A stretch of DNA of 64,000 bases from Curvularia sp. ZM96 (Eukaryota > Ascomycota > Dothideomycetes > Pleosporales > Pleosporaceae). A program made the position numbers and the translations under genes. Below, one piece after another: positions 13,032 through 21,982 of the stretch. How positions within the stretch are numbered: position 1 is the stretch's first letter; the number at the start of each line of letters is the position of its first letter. Location of the stretch: positions 4,898,001-4,962,000 of the forward strand of contig JAJGBQ010000001.1 in NCBI GenBank assembly GCA_022457065.1. Direction: 5' to 3'. The notes under the pieces were generated by a model that had not been told where the DNA came from, ran no database searches, and saw nothing but the letters and a program-made list of their open reading frames with translations.

Positions 13032-13511
13032 TGTTACACGGGGGTTCGCGATACTCACCTAGTCTCGGTCCGGGTTAGGGCGAGACTTGTATAAAGTATT
13101 CCGTGCGATTGTTTTCTGGCGATTCGTAGTGGAGAGAAGTTATAGGAGTTTAACCGAATGTAAAACAAACAATTAATTCTATATCAATAGAATAACTAAG
13201 TATCAATCTATGTAAGAGAAGAACTTATAAGAGTTGACCACAACGAGTGTAATAATAAGATACAACCCATTCTTATACCCATTGCTATCTGCCTGTCCAT
13301 CAGAGCGGCCCTTGCTATCACTAACGGTCCTGCCTGCTATGATGGCTTCCTGCCATCACATATGCTCCTGCCATCACTGACGGTTATCCTTAGCGTGACG
13401 GCAGTCACGTGACCATCGCCCCGCGGTGATCATTACCTTTTGACGTGGCGCCCAATGGTCTCCAACCTGCGGCCCTCGTCCTGGAGAGATCCTTCGCTGT
13501 TACTTGTAACA
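13032..13511 (-). repeat. Left LTR (3' LTR) of family A element
   Basis: 480 bp with TG...CA ends, nearly identical to 19914-20393. The decamer GTCACGTGAC is at 13404-13413. The left flank is the AAGGG duplication. A 60-codon plus-strand ORF from 13440 lies mostly in the LTR and is not considered a gene. Confidence 0.97.
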
Positions 13512-13526
13512 TTATCCCCCCTCTTA
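13512..13526 (-). promoter_or_regulatory. Polypurine tract of family A element
   Basis: Read on the minus strand this is TAAGAGGGGGGATAA, directly abutting the 3' LTR. Its position and purine content match the plus-strand primer (PPT) of LTR retrotransposons. It also separates the LTR from the antisense ORF. Confidence 0.8.
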
Positions 13527-13650
13527 GGGTCATCGTCCCGATACCCTAGATTATCGTTTTCCCGTGTGTCGCTTGGCGCTGGCGGCGCAAATAAGTACAA
13601 AGGCACGCCCGTCGTATCGTAAGCGTTCCTTCCTCCATGCCTTCCTAACC

Positions 13651-14256
13651 ATGCCCAAGGTTCCGTCTTCTCGCCGTGTTCGTGCCCAGGGTTCGACTTC
13701 CAAGCGCCGTGCTCGTGCTAACCGTGTAAAAGAGCAGGGTCACGAAATGACTTATCGTTGTAAGCGGTGTGAGGAAAAGAACCTTCGTTGCTTTGTGGAC
13801 ACTGCGACTAGTCGTTGCGCTGGGTGTATTTCCGTTGCGGCTGAATGTAGCCTATTTGTTTCTGAGGAAGAGTGGGAGAAGGTTCAGCGCGAGAAGCGGC
13901 AGAAGCAGATCGAGATTGCGCGTTTGAAGGCTCAGCTGGCTCAACGTGAGCTAGAACTCCTAGAGGCTGAGGCGCAAGAGCAAGCATTTGCCGATCGAGA
14001 TCTTGCCATTCTGAACTTCCAGGATCGCGCGAAAGAGCAGGCCGAGGGGAGTTCTGCCCCTGGTACGGACCTTCCGACAACCGGACCATCGCTACCCAAA
14101 CAGTCGACTGACTTGGGCTGGTTACAGGCTGACGCTTCTTTTGACCCTTTTTCCCTTGATTACTTCCTTTCCCTTAAGAACCTAGTTCTCGTCTCTTCGG
14201 ATGTTTCCGGTGGTACTCACGTACTAGTGACTTGCAGTTCGTCAGATTTCCTTTAG
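13651..14256 (+). CDS. Antisense ORF with Zn2Cys6 cluster and coiled coil
   Basis: A 201-codon ORF opposite to gag-pol, between the polypurine tract and the end of pol. An open upstream extension reaches 13564, but I chose the ATG at 13651 because the matching position in other copies keeps its alignment. Residues 8-28 are very basic (Arg/Lys), like a nuclear signal. Cys37, 40, 47, 56, 59 and 66 follow CX2CX6CX8CX2CX6C, exactly the fungal binuclear zinc-cluster pattern. Residues about 71-112 are rich in Glu/Lys/Leu/Gln and look like a dimerising coiled coil, the usual order in GAL4-type regulators. The frame has no stop although pol in the same element has many. DNA binding or control of the element is inference. 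The last 83 bp overlap the end of pol tail to tail. Confidence 0.75.
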   Translation: MPKVPSSRRVRAQGSTSKRRARANRVKEQGHEMTYRCKRCEEKNLRCFVDTATSRCAGCISVAAECSLFVSEEEWEKVQREKRQKQIEIARLKAQLAQRELELLEAEAQEQAFADRDLAILNFQDRAKEQAEGSSAPGTDLPTTGPSLPKQSTDLGWLQADASFDPFSLDYFLSLKNLVLVSSDVSGGTHVLVTCSSSDFL

Positions 14257-14370
14257 GTTCCTAGGTGTTATAGCTCTCTAGCCATCCTTGCCACTTAACT
14301 AAGTACTTCCACTGACTACCGATTTTCCATAGGTCCTTGATTTCTTCGACTACGTACTCGTCGTCTTCGA
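14234..14370 (-). other. Chromodomain at the C-terminus of Pol (family A)
   Basis: Read on the minus strand the frame gives DDEYVVEEIKD, then WKYLVKWQGW, then a NT(W/stop)EPKGNL segment, the classic chromodomain pattern (EYxVExI...YLVKWxGxxxxxxTWEPxxNL). The tryptophan codon before EPKGNL is now TAG. Chromodomains of this type steer integration of chromoviruses to marked chromatin, which fits a repeat-rich compartment. The region is antisense to the end of the zinc-cluster ORF. Confidence 0.85.
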
Positions 14371-16144
14371 GCTCTATGTCTTCTGCTAGCTCGGCGCTTT
14401 AGGGTGCTAGTTCTAATAGTTTCTTGTGAAAAACGTCATGTATGCGCATGCCTGGTGGTAACTAGAGTTTGTAGTTTACTAGTCCCAATTTCTCTAGGAT
14501 TTTAAACAGTCCTAATCGGAGATTATCTAGTTTCTTGCTTGGTCGCTTAGTTTTCAGGTTTTGTCGTGATAAGAAAACTTTGTCCCCCTTCTTAAAGGTT
14601 AGTCCCTTAATCCTTTGCTTATTCGCGGCTTTGGACGTCGTAAGGTTCCTGTAAGCGATGTTCTTGCTTAACTCCTCGTGTAGTTCTCGCATCAGTCGAG
14701 CTTTATCATCTACTCCGACTGTAATGCTTTCGATATCCTTCGGGTCTCGATGAGCAACCGGCTCATACCCGTAATTAGCGTAGTGCGGCGAGTGCTTCGT
14801 AGTCGCCGATCTCGTACTATTGTAGGCCAATTGTGCTATTAGCAAGAGTTCAACCTAGTTGTCTTGCAGCTTGTTGGCGTACATTCGCAAGTATTGTTCT
14901 AGTGTCTAGTTAGTTCGTTCCGTTTGTCCGTCGGTCTCTAGGTAAAAGCTAGTCGATAGTTTCTTCTTTACTCCCATTTTTGCTAAGAACGTTAACTAAT
15001 ACTTCGAAGTGAATAGCTTGTCTCTATCCGTGATGAATTCCTCAGGCATTCCATGCTCTAATACTAGTGCCTTAGTGACTTCGTACGCGCATTCCTCTAC
15101 CGTGATAGTCTCTTCCGTAGGCACGAACTTTGCCCCTTTAGTCAATCGACACACGATTACTAAGATAGTGTCGCAAAGTCGAGCTAATCCTAGTTCTAGT
15201 GACTTCGGAAGCTTCACTATAAAGTCCATTGTCACGCTACTCTATAGTCGTGTCGGTGGCGGTAAGGGTTGTAACAGGCCGTAGGGCTTATATCTCTTAG
15301 GCTTGTTCTAGTGACATGCCAAACAGTTACCTAAGATCTCCTGCACCTCCGCTCGCAAGCGTGGTATGCTGAACACCTTATTCAGTCGCCTGACCATTTC
15401 CTCTACTCCTGCATGTCCATACTCGGGCGACTCATGCAGTTCCCTTATAAGGTCCGACCTCATGTGCGAGAGTACGTAGGTTTTGTTATTATCTCGGGGC
15501 TCTCGTTTGTCTAGTAGGAGCCCGGCAAGGTCGTCTTCTCCATCCTTGCTAATCCAGTTGGCGGCCTTCTGCTGCCACTGCTATTATAATGTTACTACCT
15601 GCTCGGCCACCTTGGCTACTCTGGCCAGTTCCGGCTGGTTGTACCTCAAGCTGCCATCGGGCATCTTCTTAAGTACTACATCGTGTGGTTCTTTGTGACC
15701 TTTATCTCGTAGGTCGGACCTTCGGCTCAGGGCATCCGCTACTCCGTTAAGCGATCCTGCTCGATGCGTTATCTTAAAGTCGAACTAAGCTAACATCTCA
15801 GCCCATCAGACTTGCCGTCTATTGAGTTTCTTGGTTGTCATAAAACTCGCTAGGTTCTAGTAATCGGTGAAAACCTCGATCGTGTCTAGGAGACCTAATA
15901 GGTACACTTCCTATTATTCAAAGGCATCGACTACTCTAAGTAGTTCCTTATCGTGAATATCGTAATTGAGTTCTGCTCCTAAGAACTTTCGAGAATAGTA
16001 GAACACTAGTCTCCATTTTCCGTCTGGGCACTGCTGTGACAACACAGCTCCGAGTGCATAGTCTGACGCGTCGGTCTCGACTCGCGTCTTTCGTCCTGGG
16101 TCGTACATCTCTAGTACGGGTGCTGATAGGAAGATCTGCTTGAT

Positions 16145-16870
16145 CTAGTCAAAAGCCTCTTGATGTTCCTTATTCCATTTAAACCCTATTTCCTTCTTCG
16201 TAATCTCTGAGAGAGGTGCGGTGATCTTTGAGTACCCTTCGATAAACTTTCGATAATAATTGGCGAATCCTAGGAAGGATTGCACGTCCTTGACTGTTTT
16301 GGGGGTTGGCCATTCCTGTACAGTCTGTATCTTTTTTAGGTTCATTTTTACTCCCTCTGTAGATATGGTGAAGCCTAGGAATTCTGTCTCCTTGACATGG
16401 AATTCGCACTTCTCTGGCTGCAGGTACAGCTTGTATTCCTTAAGCTTCCTGAGCACTTTCTTGACTTGTTCTATGTGATGTTCGAGCGTCCCGCTGGAGT
16501 ACACTAGTATATCGTCCAAATATGCGGTAACAAAGATTCCCAGGTATTCGTGGAGAGCGTTATTAATGACTGACTGAAAGGTTGCCGGCGCATTCGTCAA
16601 CCCGAATGGCATAACTATATATTCGTACAGTCCATACTTTGTCTTGAACGCTGTTTTCCATTCGTCTCCTTCCTTGATCCTAATTCTGTAAAATCCTTCT
16701 CGAACGTCGAACTTCGTGAACCACTTGGCTCCTTGGAGTCGATCCATGAGCTCTGATATTAGTGGTAAGGGATATCGATTCTTTCGTGTTACCGCGTTCA
16801 ACCTTCGGAAGTCGACACACAGTCGCCACTTCCCGTTAGGCTTTTTTACGAACAATATAGGCGAGGCCAT
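16145..16870 (-). CDS. Reverse transcriptase domain, longest open part of family A pol
   Basis: This is the longest intact stretch of family A pol: 241 codons without a stop. Catalytic residues are all present: Asp55 in FTKFD, and Asp119 and Asp120 in YLDD (residues 117-120). The VMPFGLTNAPATFQ motif is at about residues 86-99 and FLGFANYYRKF near the end, as expected for Ty3/gypsy RT. The true protein is larger: the frame continues upstream beyond a TAG at a probable Gln codon and downstream into RNase H. The apparent start Met is internal. Confidence 0.9.
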   Translation of the reverse strand: MASPILFVKKPNGKWRLCVDFRRLNAVTRKNRYPLPLISELMDRLQGAKWFTKFDVREGFYRIRIKEGDEWKTAFKTKYGLYEYIVMPFGLTNAPATFQSVINNALHEYLGIFVTAYLDDILVYSSGTLEHHIEQVKKVLRKLKEYKLYLQPEKCEFHVKETEFLGFTISTEGVKMNLKKIQTVQEWPTPKTVKDVQSFLGFANYYRKFIEGYSKITAPLSEITKKEIGFKWNKEHQEAFD

Positions 16871-17398
16871 CGGGCCATATCCTAGTCAAATAAATCCCTT
16901 TTTCAAGTTCTTTCGGAGGTATTCCCGCAGCTCAGCGTCGTGCTCGGGCGCTATTGGGTACATGCCTCCTAGCGTTAACTTTGCTCCCTCTTCTAAGACG
17001 ATCTCATGATCCCATTCCTGGTGTTCAGCTAGGTCTGTTGCCTCGTTTTCTTCGAACAGTTCTCTAAACTCGTTCGTTTGGTATACATCCGGTATATCTA
17101 GTAGTAAGGGTCCTTCCTTCGTGGTCGCGACTCGTCTTATCCATATAACTCCTACTTGCTAAGGGTCCTTCGCATAGATTCTCGCGATCTTATGCGGTGA
17201 GATCTTGCCGAATCTCCCGTCTTTAGGTGAGCTCTAATTCGTCGGGCGTATCTCTTTTCGTACTCCAGCAACCTTGCGCGCAGGTTCTCGGCTGAGTATG
17301 GTCTATTTCTGCCAGTCGATGGCCGGGTTATAGGCATCCAGCCAATCATAACCAATCAACATTTCTTCCTCTCCGAGGTCCATGATGTCGATATTCAT

Positions 17399-17632
17399 TT
17401 AACTCCGCATGTTGGCCACGGTCACTAGCACCAACTGCGTTTCTAGTCTTATAAAGCCGCTCCCATACACTGTAGGACTGTCGTCGGCTAATACCACTCG
17501 TATCGGCTTTTCCTTAGCCCGATAGGGTATCCCATATTTCTCTATAGCTTTCGGGGATATAACTGTCCTTGCTGCTCCACTATCCACTAGAGCTGACAGC
17601 TTATTTCCTAGTACGTATGCGGTCGCAGTCAA
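17399..17632 (-). CDS. Retroviral-type aspartic protease domain of family A
   Basis: An open fragment of 77 codons with the active-site motif LVDSGAA and a downstream ILE-type flap region (VYGSGFIRLETQL). Retroviral-like proteases act as dimers with one DSG/DTG each, and process Gag and Pol. The first codon shown is a TTG inside the longer -1 frame, not a real start; the frame extends upstream to the slippery site with one TAG. Confidence 0.85.
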   Translation of the reverse strand: MTATAYVLGNKLSALVDSGAARTVISPKAIEKYGIPYRAKEKPIRVVLADDSPTVYGSGFIRLETQLVLVTVANMRS

Positions 17633-17721
17633 CCTAGACTCGCGTCCTCCAACATTCCGTACTTCCTTGAGGGTCGTTTTAGGACTGCCTTCACCAGCGT
17701 GACCCTGTCCCTAGTGGCATT

Positions 17722-17731
17722 CTAGTTTTTT
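17722..17731 (-). promoter_or_regulatory. Probable -1 programmed frameshift site, A_AAA_AAC followed by TAG
   Basis: On the minus strand the Gag frame reads ctA AAA AAC TAG. A AAA AAC is a canonical -1 slippery heptamer, in the correct phase for Gag (AAC codon starts at 17727; Gag starts at 19854). The Gag frame stops at once, while the -1 frame continues through one TAG into the protease VDSGA motif. The heptamer and TAG are kept in all family A copies. Downstream, GGAC/GTCC and AGGGTC/GACCCT can pair in the order of an H-type pseudoknot; that part is inference. Confidence 0.7.
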
Positions 17732-17805
17732 AGTTGAGAGCGTCGGCCCTTCTCCGACCTCTTCCTTTCCTTGGGGAATTTTCCGGCTTGTTGTTTGGCT
17801 GCTAA

Positions 17806-18366
17806 GTGATCTAGACAGGCGTCCCTGTAGCATAATCTCCAATCACTATGCCCATGTGGTACAAGTTCTCTTCCGGGTGTCCGTTCTCTATTACGCGTGG
17901 TCCTATTGCGCTGTCGATCTCGGTTCTTTCAATCAGTTCGTTACAGAAAGTAACCGCTATTTACTTTTGCGTCATAGTGTATCGTACACTGATCTTCTAT
18001 GCAAAAGGTCTAGTGGATGTTTATGTGTGGCATCATTTCCTCCAGTGTCTCTGGCATCGGGATCTGATCCTTCGTCGTGTCATGCATCTTACATCCCACT
18101 GTTCGGCATTCCTTAGCCGCTATGGTTCTGTGTAGGTAGTGGCTTTCTTACCTTGCCGCGATTCGCTGTTCTCGGTGGAATCGGCACTTTTCTATACAGT
18201 TTATCCACTCCAGGCGCTCGTGCGCCTCTTAGTGTTCTTCCTTATGGATGTGACAATCCAACATTAGGCATTCGTTTGCCCATAGATGCATGTGGTAGCA
18301 GCTATATTCGTCTAGCTTGCTCTGCTCCTTTTTATCTGCGTGGTATATGCAAAAATCCCTTTTGCA
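17806..18366 (-). other. Array of six CX3-4CX2H motifs in Gag
   Basis: Read on the minus strand in the Gag frame: CKRDFCIYH (18340-18366), CLMLDCHIH (18244-18270), CIEKCRFH (18175-18198), CRTVGCKMH (18082-18108), CIEDQCTIH (17977-18003) and CYRDACLDH (17806-17832). Most are preceded within about 12 residues by one or two histidines and often a tryptophan, so each unit may be a Cys/His zinc site. The same positions are recognisable in copies A1 and A3, where Cys and His are often changed to Tyr by RIP. I know no named domain that fits. Confidence 0.75.
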
Positions 18367-19913
18367 GTCGACCTAGTGGAATCGTTGGTGGATTTCTTCT
18401 TCCTTGTTATAATCCTCCGCTGGTCGGTACTCTGGTAGCATGGGGTCCGTGAAGAGAGGTTGTTCTTCGAACGCTCTCCTAGCCATGGTGTCGGCCTCGT
18501 AGCCGGTAACGTTGAGTCGTCGAGCGCGATACACACAGGTATCCGCTACATGCGTGGCGTCGCCGCACAGCTAACATTCCCCTTTCGCTAATCGTTGCTG
18601 TATATCCTCAGCGTTAATTTTCTAATCGGTTGGTTCCGGAGTTGCCTATCGCATGACCTCGTTCGCCTGAACAGGTCTGGGAACCACCTCGAAGTCGTTG
18701 TCTTCATTCAAGCGTGCTTCTTCGTATAAGTCTAGGTCACTGAGTGTATCGCTCAGTTCTTCCACGGATGGCAAGATAGATGGCTGAGCCCTCAGCATCT
18801 TTATCTTCACCACTGCTTGTTTGCTAACTTCGTTCTTAGGGCAGTCTCTGCGGAAGTGTCCTAACTCTCCGCATCCAAGACATGCTTTGTTGTCGTAACG
18901 CTTCTGGCGTTCTTCCTTGGACAGTCCATCGTTGTACTTCCTAGGGTTTCTTTTCTTGTCTTTAGTCTTTTCTTGTACCTTGCCCGTCATGATAGTATCC
19001 CCGTCTTTGTCGGTTCGGTTGCGCTGCTTCTTCATGTTCGCTGTCGAGGGCTAGAACTGTCATTTCTTCTGCTCGTTCCTTTCCCATAGCCTGTTATCGA
19101 TGCGTGTGGCTAGCTCAATCAGAGCCTACAGCGTCTCAGGTTTATCATAATACACTAGACCGTCTTTAACATTTTCTTTTAAGCCCGCTTCGAATACCGT
19201 TCAAAGGGCTGCGTCGTCCCAGTCAATCCTAGCCTAGAGTTGTTTGAACTCGGCCGTATACGCGGATACTGACTTAGTTTGCTTCAGACGAGTTATCGCT
19301 TTCTCTGCCTGGTTCTTGGCGTCCACTTCTCCGAAAATGCGTCCCATCTCTTCCTTGAAGGCATTCCAGTCTTGGAATAGCGCTTTAGTTTCGTCCTTGG
19401 TTCCGTAGGTGTCAGGTGACGACATGAAGTTTTCTACGTGTGGCTACATCCACATGGCTGCCCTTCCCTTCAGGAGTGTGCTTGCCATAAGAATCTTTTC
19501 TTGGTCGTTGGGAACCTGGTTGAGTCCGCAATAGAGGTCGACGTTGGTGAGAAACGTTCTCAGTTCGTTACGTCCCCCTTCGTATTTCTCGGGTATGCCC
19601 ATCTTAGGCTTCGGAAGTGGCCTCTCGTTCGGCGTGGCCATGAGCTGCCCCATGAGCTGGTTAACCAGACTCTACATGTCTGCCAGCTGCTTGGCTTGCT
19701 CCCTTGCCTGTCGCTTAAGCTTAGCTACTGACTCCCTAGGAGTAGGTTCCACCTCGGGTTCCTCTCCATCACTAGGTGTGAGCATCTCATCATCCTCGGG
19801 CCTTCGGTCGGATCCCATGCTGGGGACATCCGCTAGGTTGCCTTAATAAGCCATCTTGCTTAGTCGAGCGACTGTTAGTTAAATCCTTCCACAGAATCCG
19901 TAGGTGGTCAAAG

Positions 19914-20393
19914 TGTTACACGGGGGTTCGCGATACTCACCTAGTCTCGGTCCAGGTTAGGGCGAGACTTGTATAAAGTATTCCGTGCGATTGTTTTCTG
20001 GCGATTCGTAGTAGAGAGAAGTTATAGGAGTTTAACCAAATATAAAACAAACAATCAATTCTATATCAATAGAATAACTAAGTATCAATCTATGTAAGAG
20101 AAGAACTTATAAGAGTTAACCACAACGAGTGTAATAATAAGATACAACCCATTCTTATACCCATTGCCATCTACCTATCCGTCAGAGCGGCCCTTGCCAT
20201 CACTAACGGTCCTGCCTGCTATAATGGCTTCCTGCCATCACATATGCTCCTGCCATCACTGACGGTTGTCCTTGGCGTGACGGCAGTCACGTGACCATCG
20301 CCCCGCGGTGATCATTACCTTTTGACGTGGCGCCCAATGGTCTCCAACCTGCGGCCCTCGTCCTGGAGAGATCCTTCGCTGTTACTTGTAACA
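19914..20393 (-). repeat. Right LTR (5' LTR) of family A element
   Basis: 480 bp, TG...CA ends, near-identical to 13032-13511; GTCACGTGAC at 20286-20295. The right flank AAGGG (20394-20398) is the second target duplication. The sequence just inside (on the minus strand, CTTTGACCACC after the LTR) does not start with TGG, so a normal tRNA primer site is not obvious. Confidence 0.97.
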
Positions 20394-20438
20394 AAGGGTA
20401 GAACTAAGAAGTAAAAAAATAGATTACAAGAAACTCTA
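20394..20438. other. Short unique spacer between family A element and T1
   Basis: Contains the AAGGG target duplication of the family A element and the TA target of T1. It is AT-rich and shows no gene. Confidence 0.7.
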
Positions 20439-21539
20439 ACGTACCCCACGGGCGGGTGGAACACACGGGCGAGTGGAACACTTTTGCCAAGCCCTCACCA
20501 AACCCGCTACTCTACTCTAATGTCGCAACAATAACAGTATTTAGAGCCCTCTACTAAATGTTAGATATAGCTTACTCTTTAAGCTCTTAAGCAAGACGCG
20601 ACTCTCTCTTTACGACGCGCTATAGCTATCTATAACGTTACTTAATTAATACTAAGCCGTTAACGCGCAGGATAACCTTCACGCGTAGATTCTATATCTA
20701 ATTTAAGTAAACTAACTAAGCTTAAGAAGGACGTAATTATTAAGCATATACTTAAGCTTGTTATACGTAGATTCCCCTCTAGACTCGCAGACGTGGCTAG
20801 TATAGCTAATTCCTTGCGCGCTAAGCGTAATTTAGACTAAGTTAGACAAAACTAGCCTAGTACGTTCGTCAAACGCCGATCTAAGCTTATAACGCGGTTT
20901 AATCGCAAGTACGACTATAAGAGAGCCCTCTACAAGAATCCTAAGACTATTTAAGTCTAGTTTAACTTAGTAGCTAATATAAAAGCTAAGTATAGTATCT
21001 AGAACGAGAACACGTTTAACTTTAATAAGACGGGCTTTATAATAGACTAGATTACCTCTAGAGCTATTATTATAGCTTTAGAGAGACGTGGATAGCTAAA
21101 GACTATCTAGCCTAGTAATAGAGAATAGACAATAGTTATCTAGGGTATTAATACGACTAGGTGGACGATCCCGCCCTTCATTATCCTTAAGGCGCGTCAC
21201 TACCTCTTAAGCTAGTATAAGAACGGCGATATACTCTAGGACTAGATTATTAGAGTCTCTAAGAATGGCTAGACGACTAATAAGCTTAGACTTGTATAGC
21301 TAAAGCACTTTAATAAGCATACAAAGATAAAGAAGGTAGGCGCCTACCGCCTACTTATTATTAATGGTTATAAGAGCTATAACTCGCTAGATTTCTAAAA
21401 ATACTACAAAGATAACAGTATTGTCACTATTTATATGCCTCTATACTCGTCTTACCTCTTATAGCCTCTTAATATAGGCTATTTTGCCCCTTTAAAGCAG
21501 GCCTATAGGCGCCAAGTCGAATCGCTTATACGTACCTAG

Positions 21540-21965
21540 TGTTACGAACCTGAAGGAAGGAGGCACGGCGGTTAAGTCAAGGAACATCGACGCCCAGTCG
21601 ATGGGGCTATATGTAACGCGGGGGTTAGTGTCACGTGACTCTCTTGGACCTCTATGCACGAGGAAGGGTCTTGGCAGACTTCTCGTATATAAGCTATAGA
21701 GGAAAGCTTCTCGTATATTAGCTACTAAGTAATCTTTAGACTCCTCTAACTAAGAGTTACGAGCATTACAAGTATATAGGAATAGACATTAGGCCTTTAT
21801 AGCTCGATGTATTTAACTTAAGTTATAAGTATAAGTATCTATAATATAATAGTTACTTATAGAGACACTATTTATATTACTCTATTACTTTATCTACGAA
21901 AACTAACCTTAGAGTCTTAACACTAGAAGTCTTATATTACTTCTACTTAAGATCTACTCTTAATA
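21540..21965 (+). repeat. 5' LTR of family B element
   Basis: About 426 bp, starting TGTTACGAACC and ending in a RIP-altered TAATA. It carries GTCACGTGAC at 21630-21639, shared with the LTRs of family A. Confidence 0.92.
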
Positions 21966-21982
21966 CTTTAAATACCCTTACG

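Larger units (their letters stand above)
14174..17724 (-). pseudogene. pol: Pol polyprotein (PR-RT-RNaseH-IN-chromodomain) of family A
   Basis: Pol lies in the -1 frame relative to Gag and is entered near the slippery site at 17725-17731. In order: protease with VDSGA near 17590; RT core 16145-16870 (FTKFD, VMPFGLTNAPATF, YLDD); RNase H 15914-16108 (ETDASDYALG); integrase with an HHCC-type zinc region near 15330-15440 and the catalytic core 14996-15235 (TMDFI and ITDRDK); integrase C-terminus 14462-14845; and a chromodomain about 14234-14370. Pol ends at TAA 14174-14176. Several TAG/TAA codons at former Gln/Trp positions interrupt it, including one between the zinc region and the integrase core. 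It would normally make and insert the cDNA copy. Confidence 0.9.
17722..19854 (-). pseudogene. gag: Gag of family A, with two CCHC knuckles and a six-fold CX3-4CX2H array
   Basis: A single frame of 711 codons from ATG (19852-19854) to TAG at 17722-17724. An acidic N-terminus is followed by a capsid-like domain (about 19650-19230) and a first knuckle CLGCGELGHFRRDC (18841-18882). A second knuckle (18535-18576, CX2CX4HX4C) follows, with one residue now a stop. Then come six CX4CX2H or CX3CX2H motifs between 18366 and 17806. About ten TAG/TAA codons at former Gln/Trp sites break it, starting at codon 4. Gag normally forms the particle and binds RNA. It is unusually long because of the Cys/His array. 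Confidence 0.85.
13032..20393 (-). mobile_element. Near-complete Ty3/gypsy chromovirus, family A, with 5-bp target duplication
   Basis: A 7362-bp element with two 480-bp LTRs starting TGTTACACGG and ending CTTGTAACA. AAGGG flanks both sides (13027-13031 and 20394-20398), an exact target-site duplication. The LTRs differ only at scattered sites, all transitions among those I compared. Coding is on the minus strand: Gag, protease, RT, RNase H, integrase, chromodomain. A separate antisense ORF sits next to the left LTR. At least ten TAG/TAA codons at Gln/Trp sites show light RIP, so it is probably not autonomous now, but it is the reference copy for the family. Confidence 0.97.

Noticed and set aside
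13440..13622. 60-codon plus-strand ORF starting in the left LTR of the family A element
   Set aside because: It lies mainly inside LTR promoter sequence, has no motif, and is broken in the other copies.
15009..15284. 91-codon plus-strand ORF opposite to integrase
   Set aside because: It is a shadow of the conserved integrase frame (TMDFI...ITDRDK on the minus strand).
19544..19846. 100-codon plus-strand ORF opposite to gag
   Set aside because: Shadow of Gag; composition follows the complementary frame and there is no motif.
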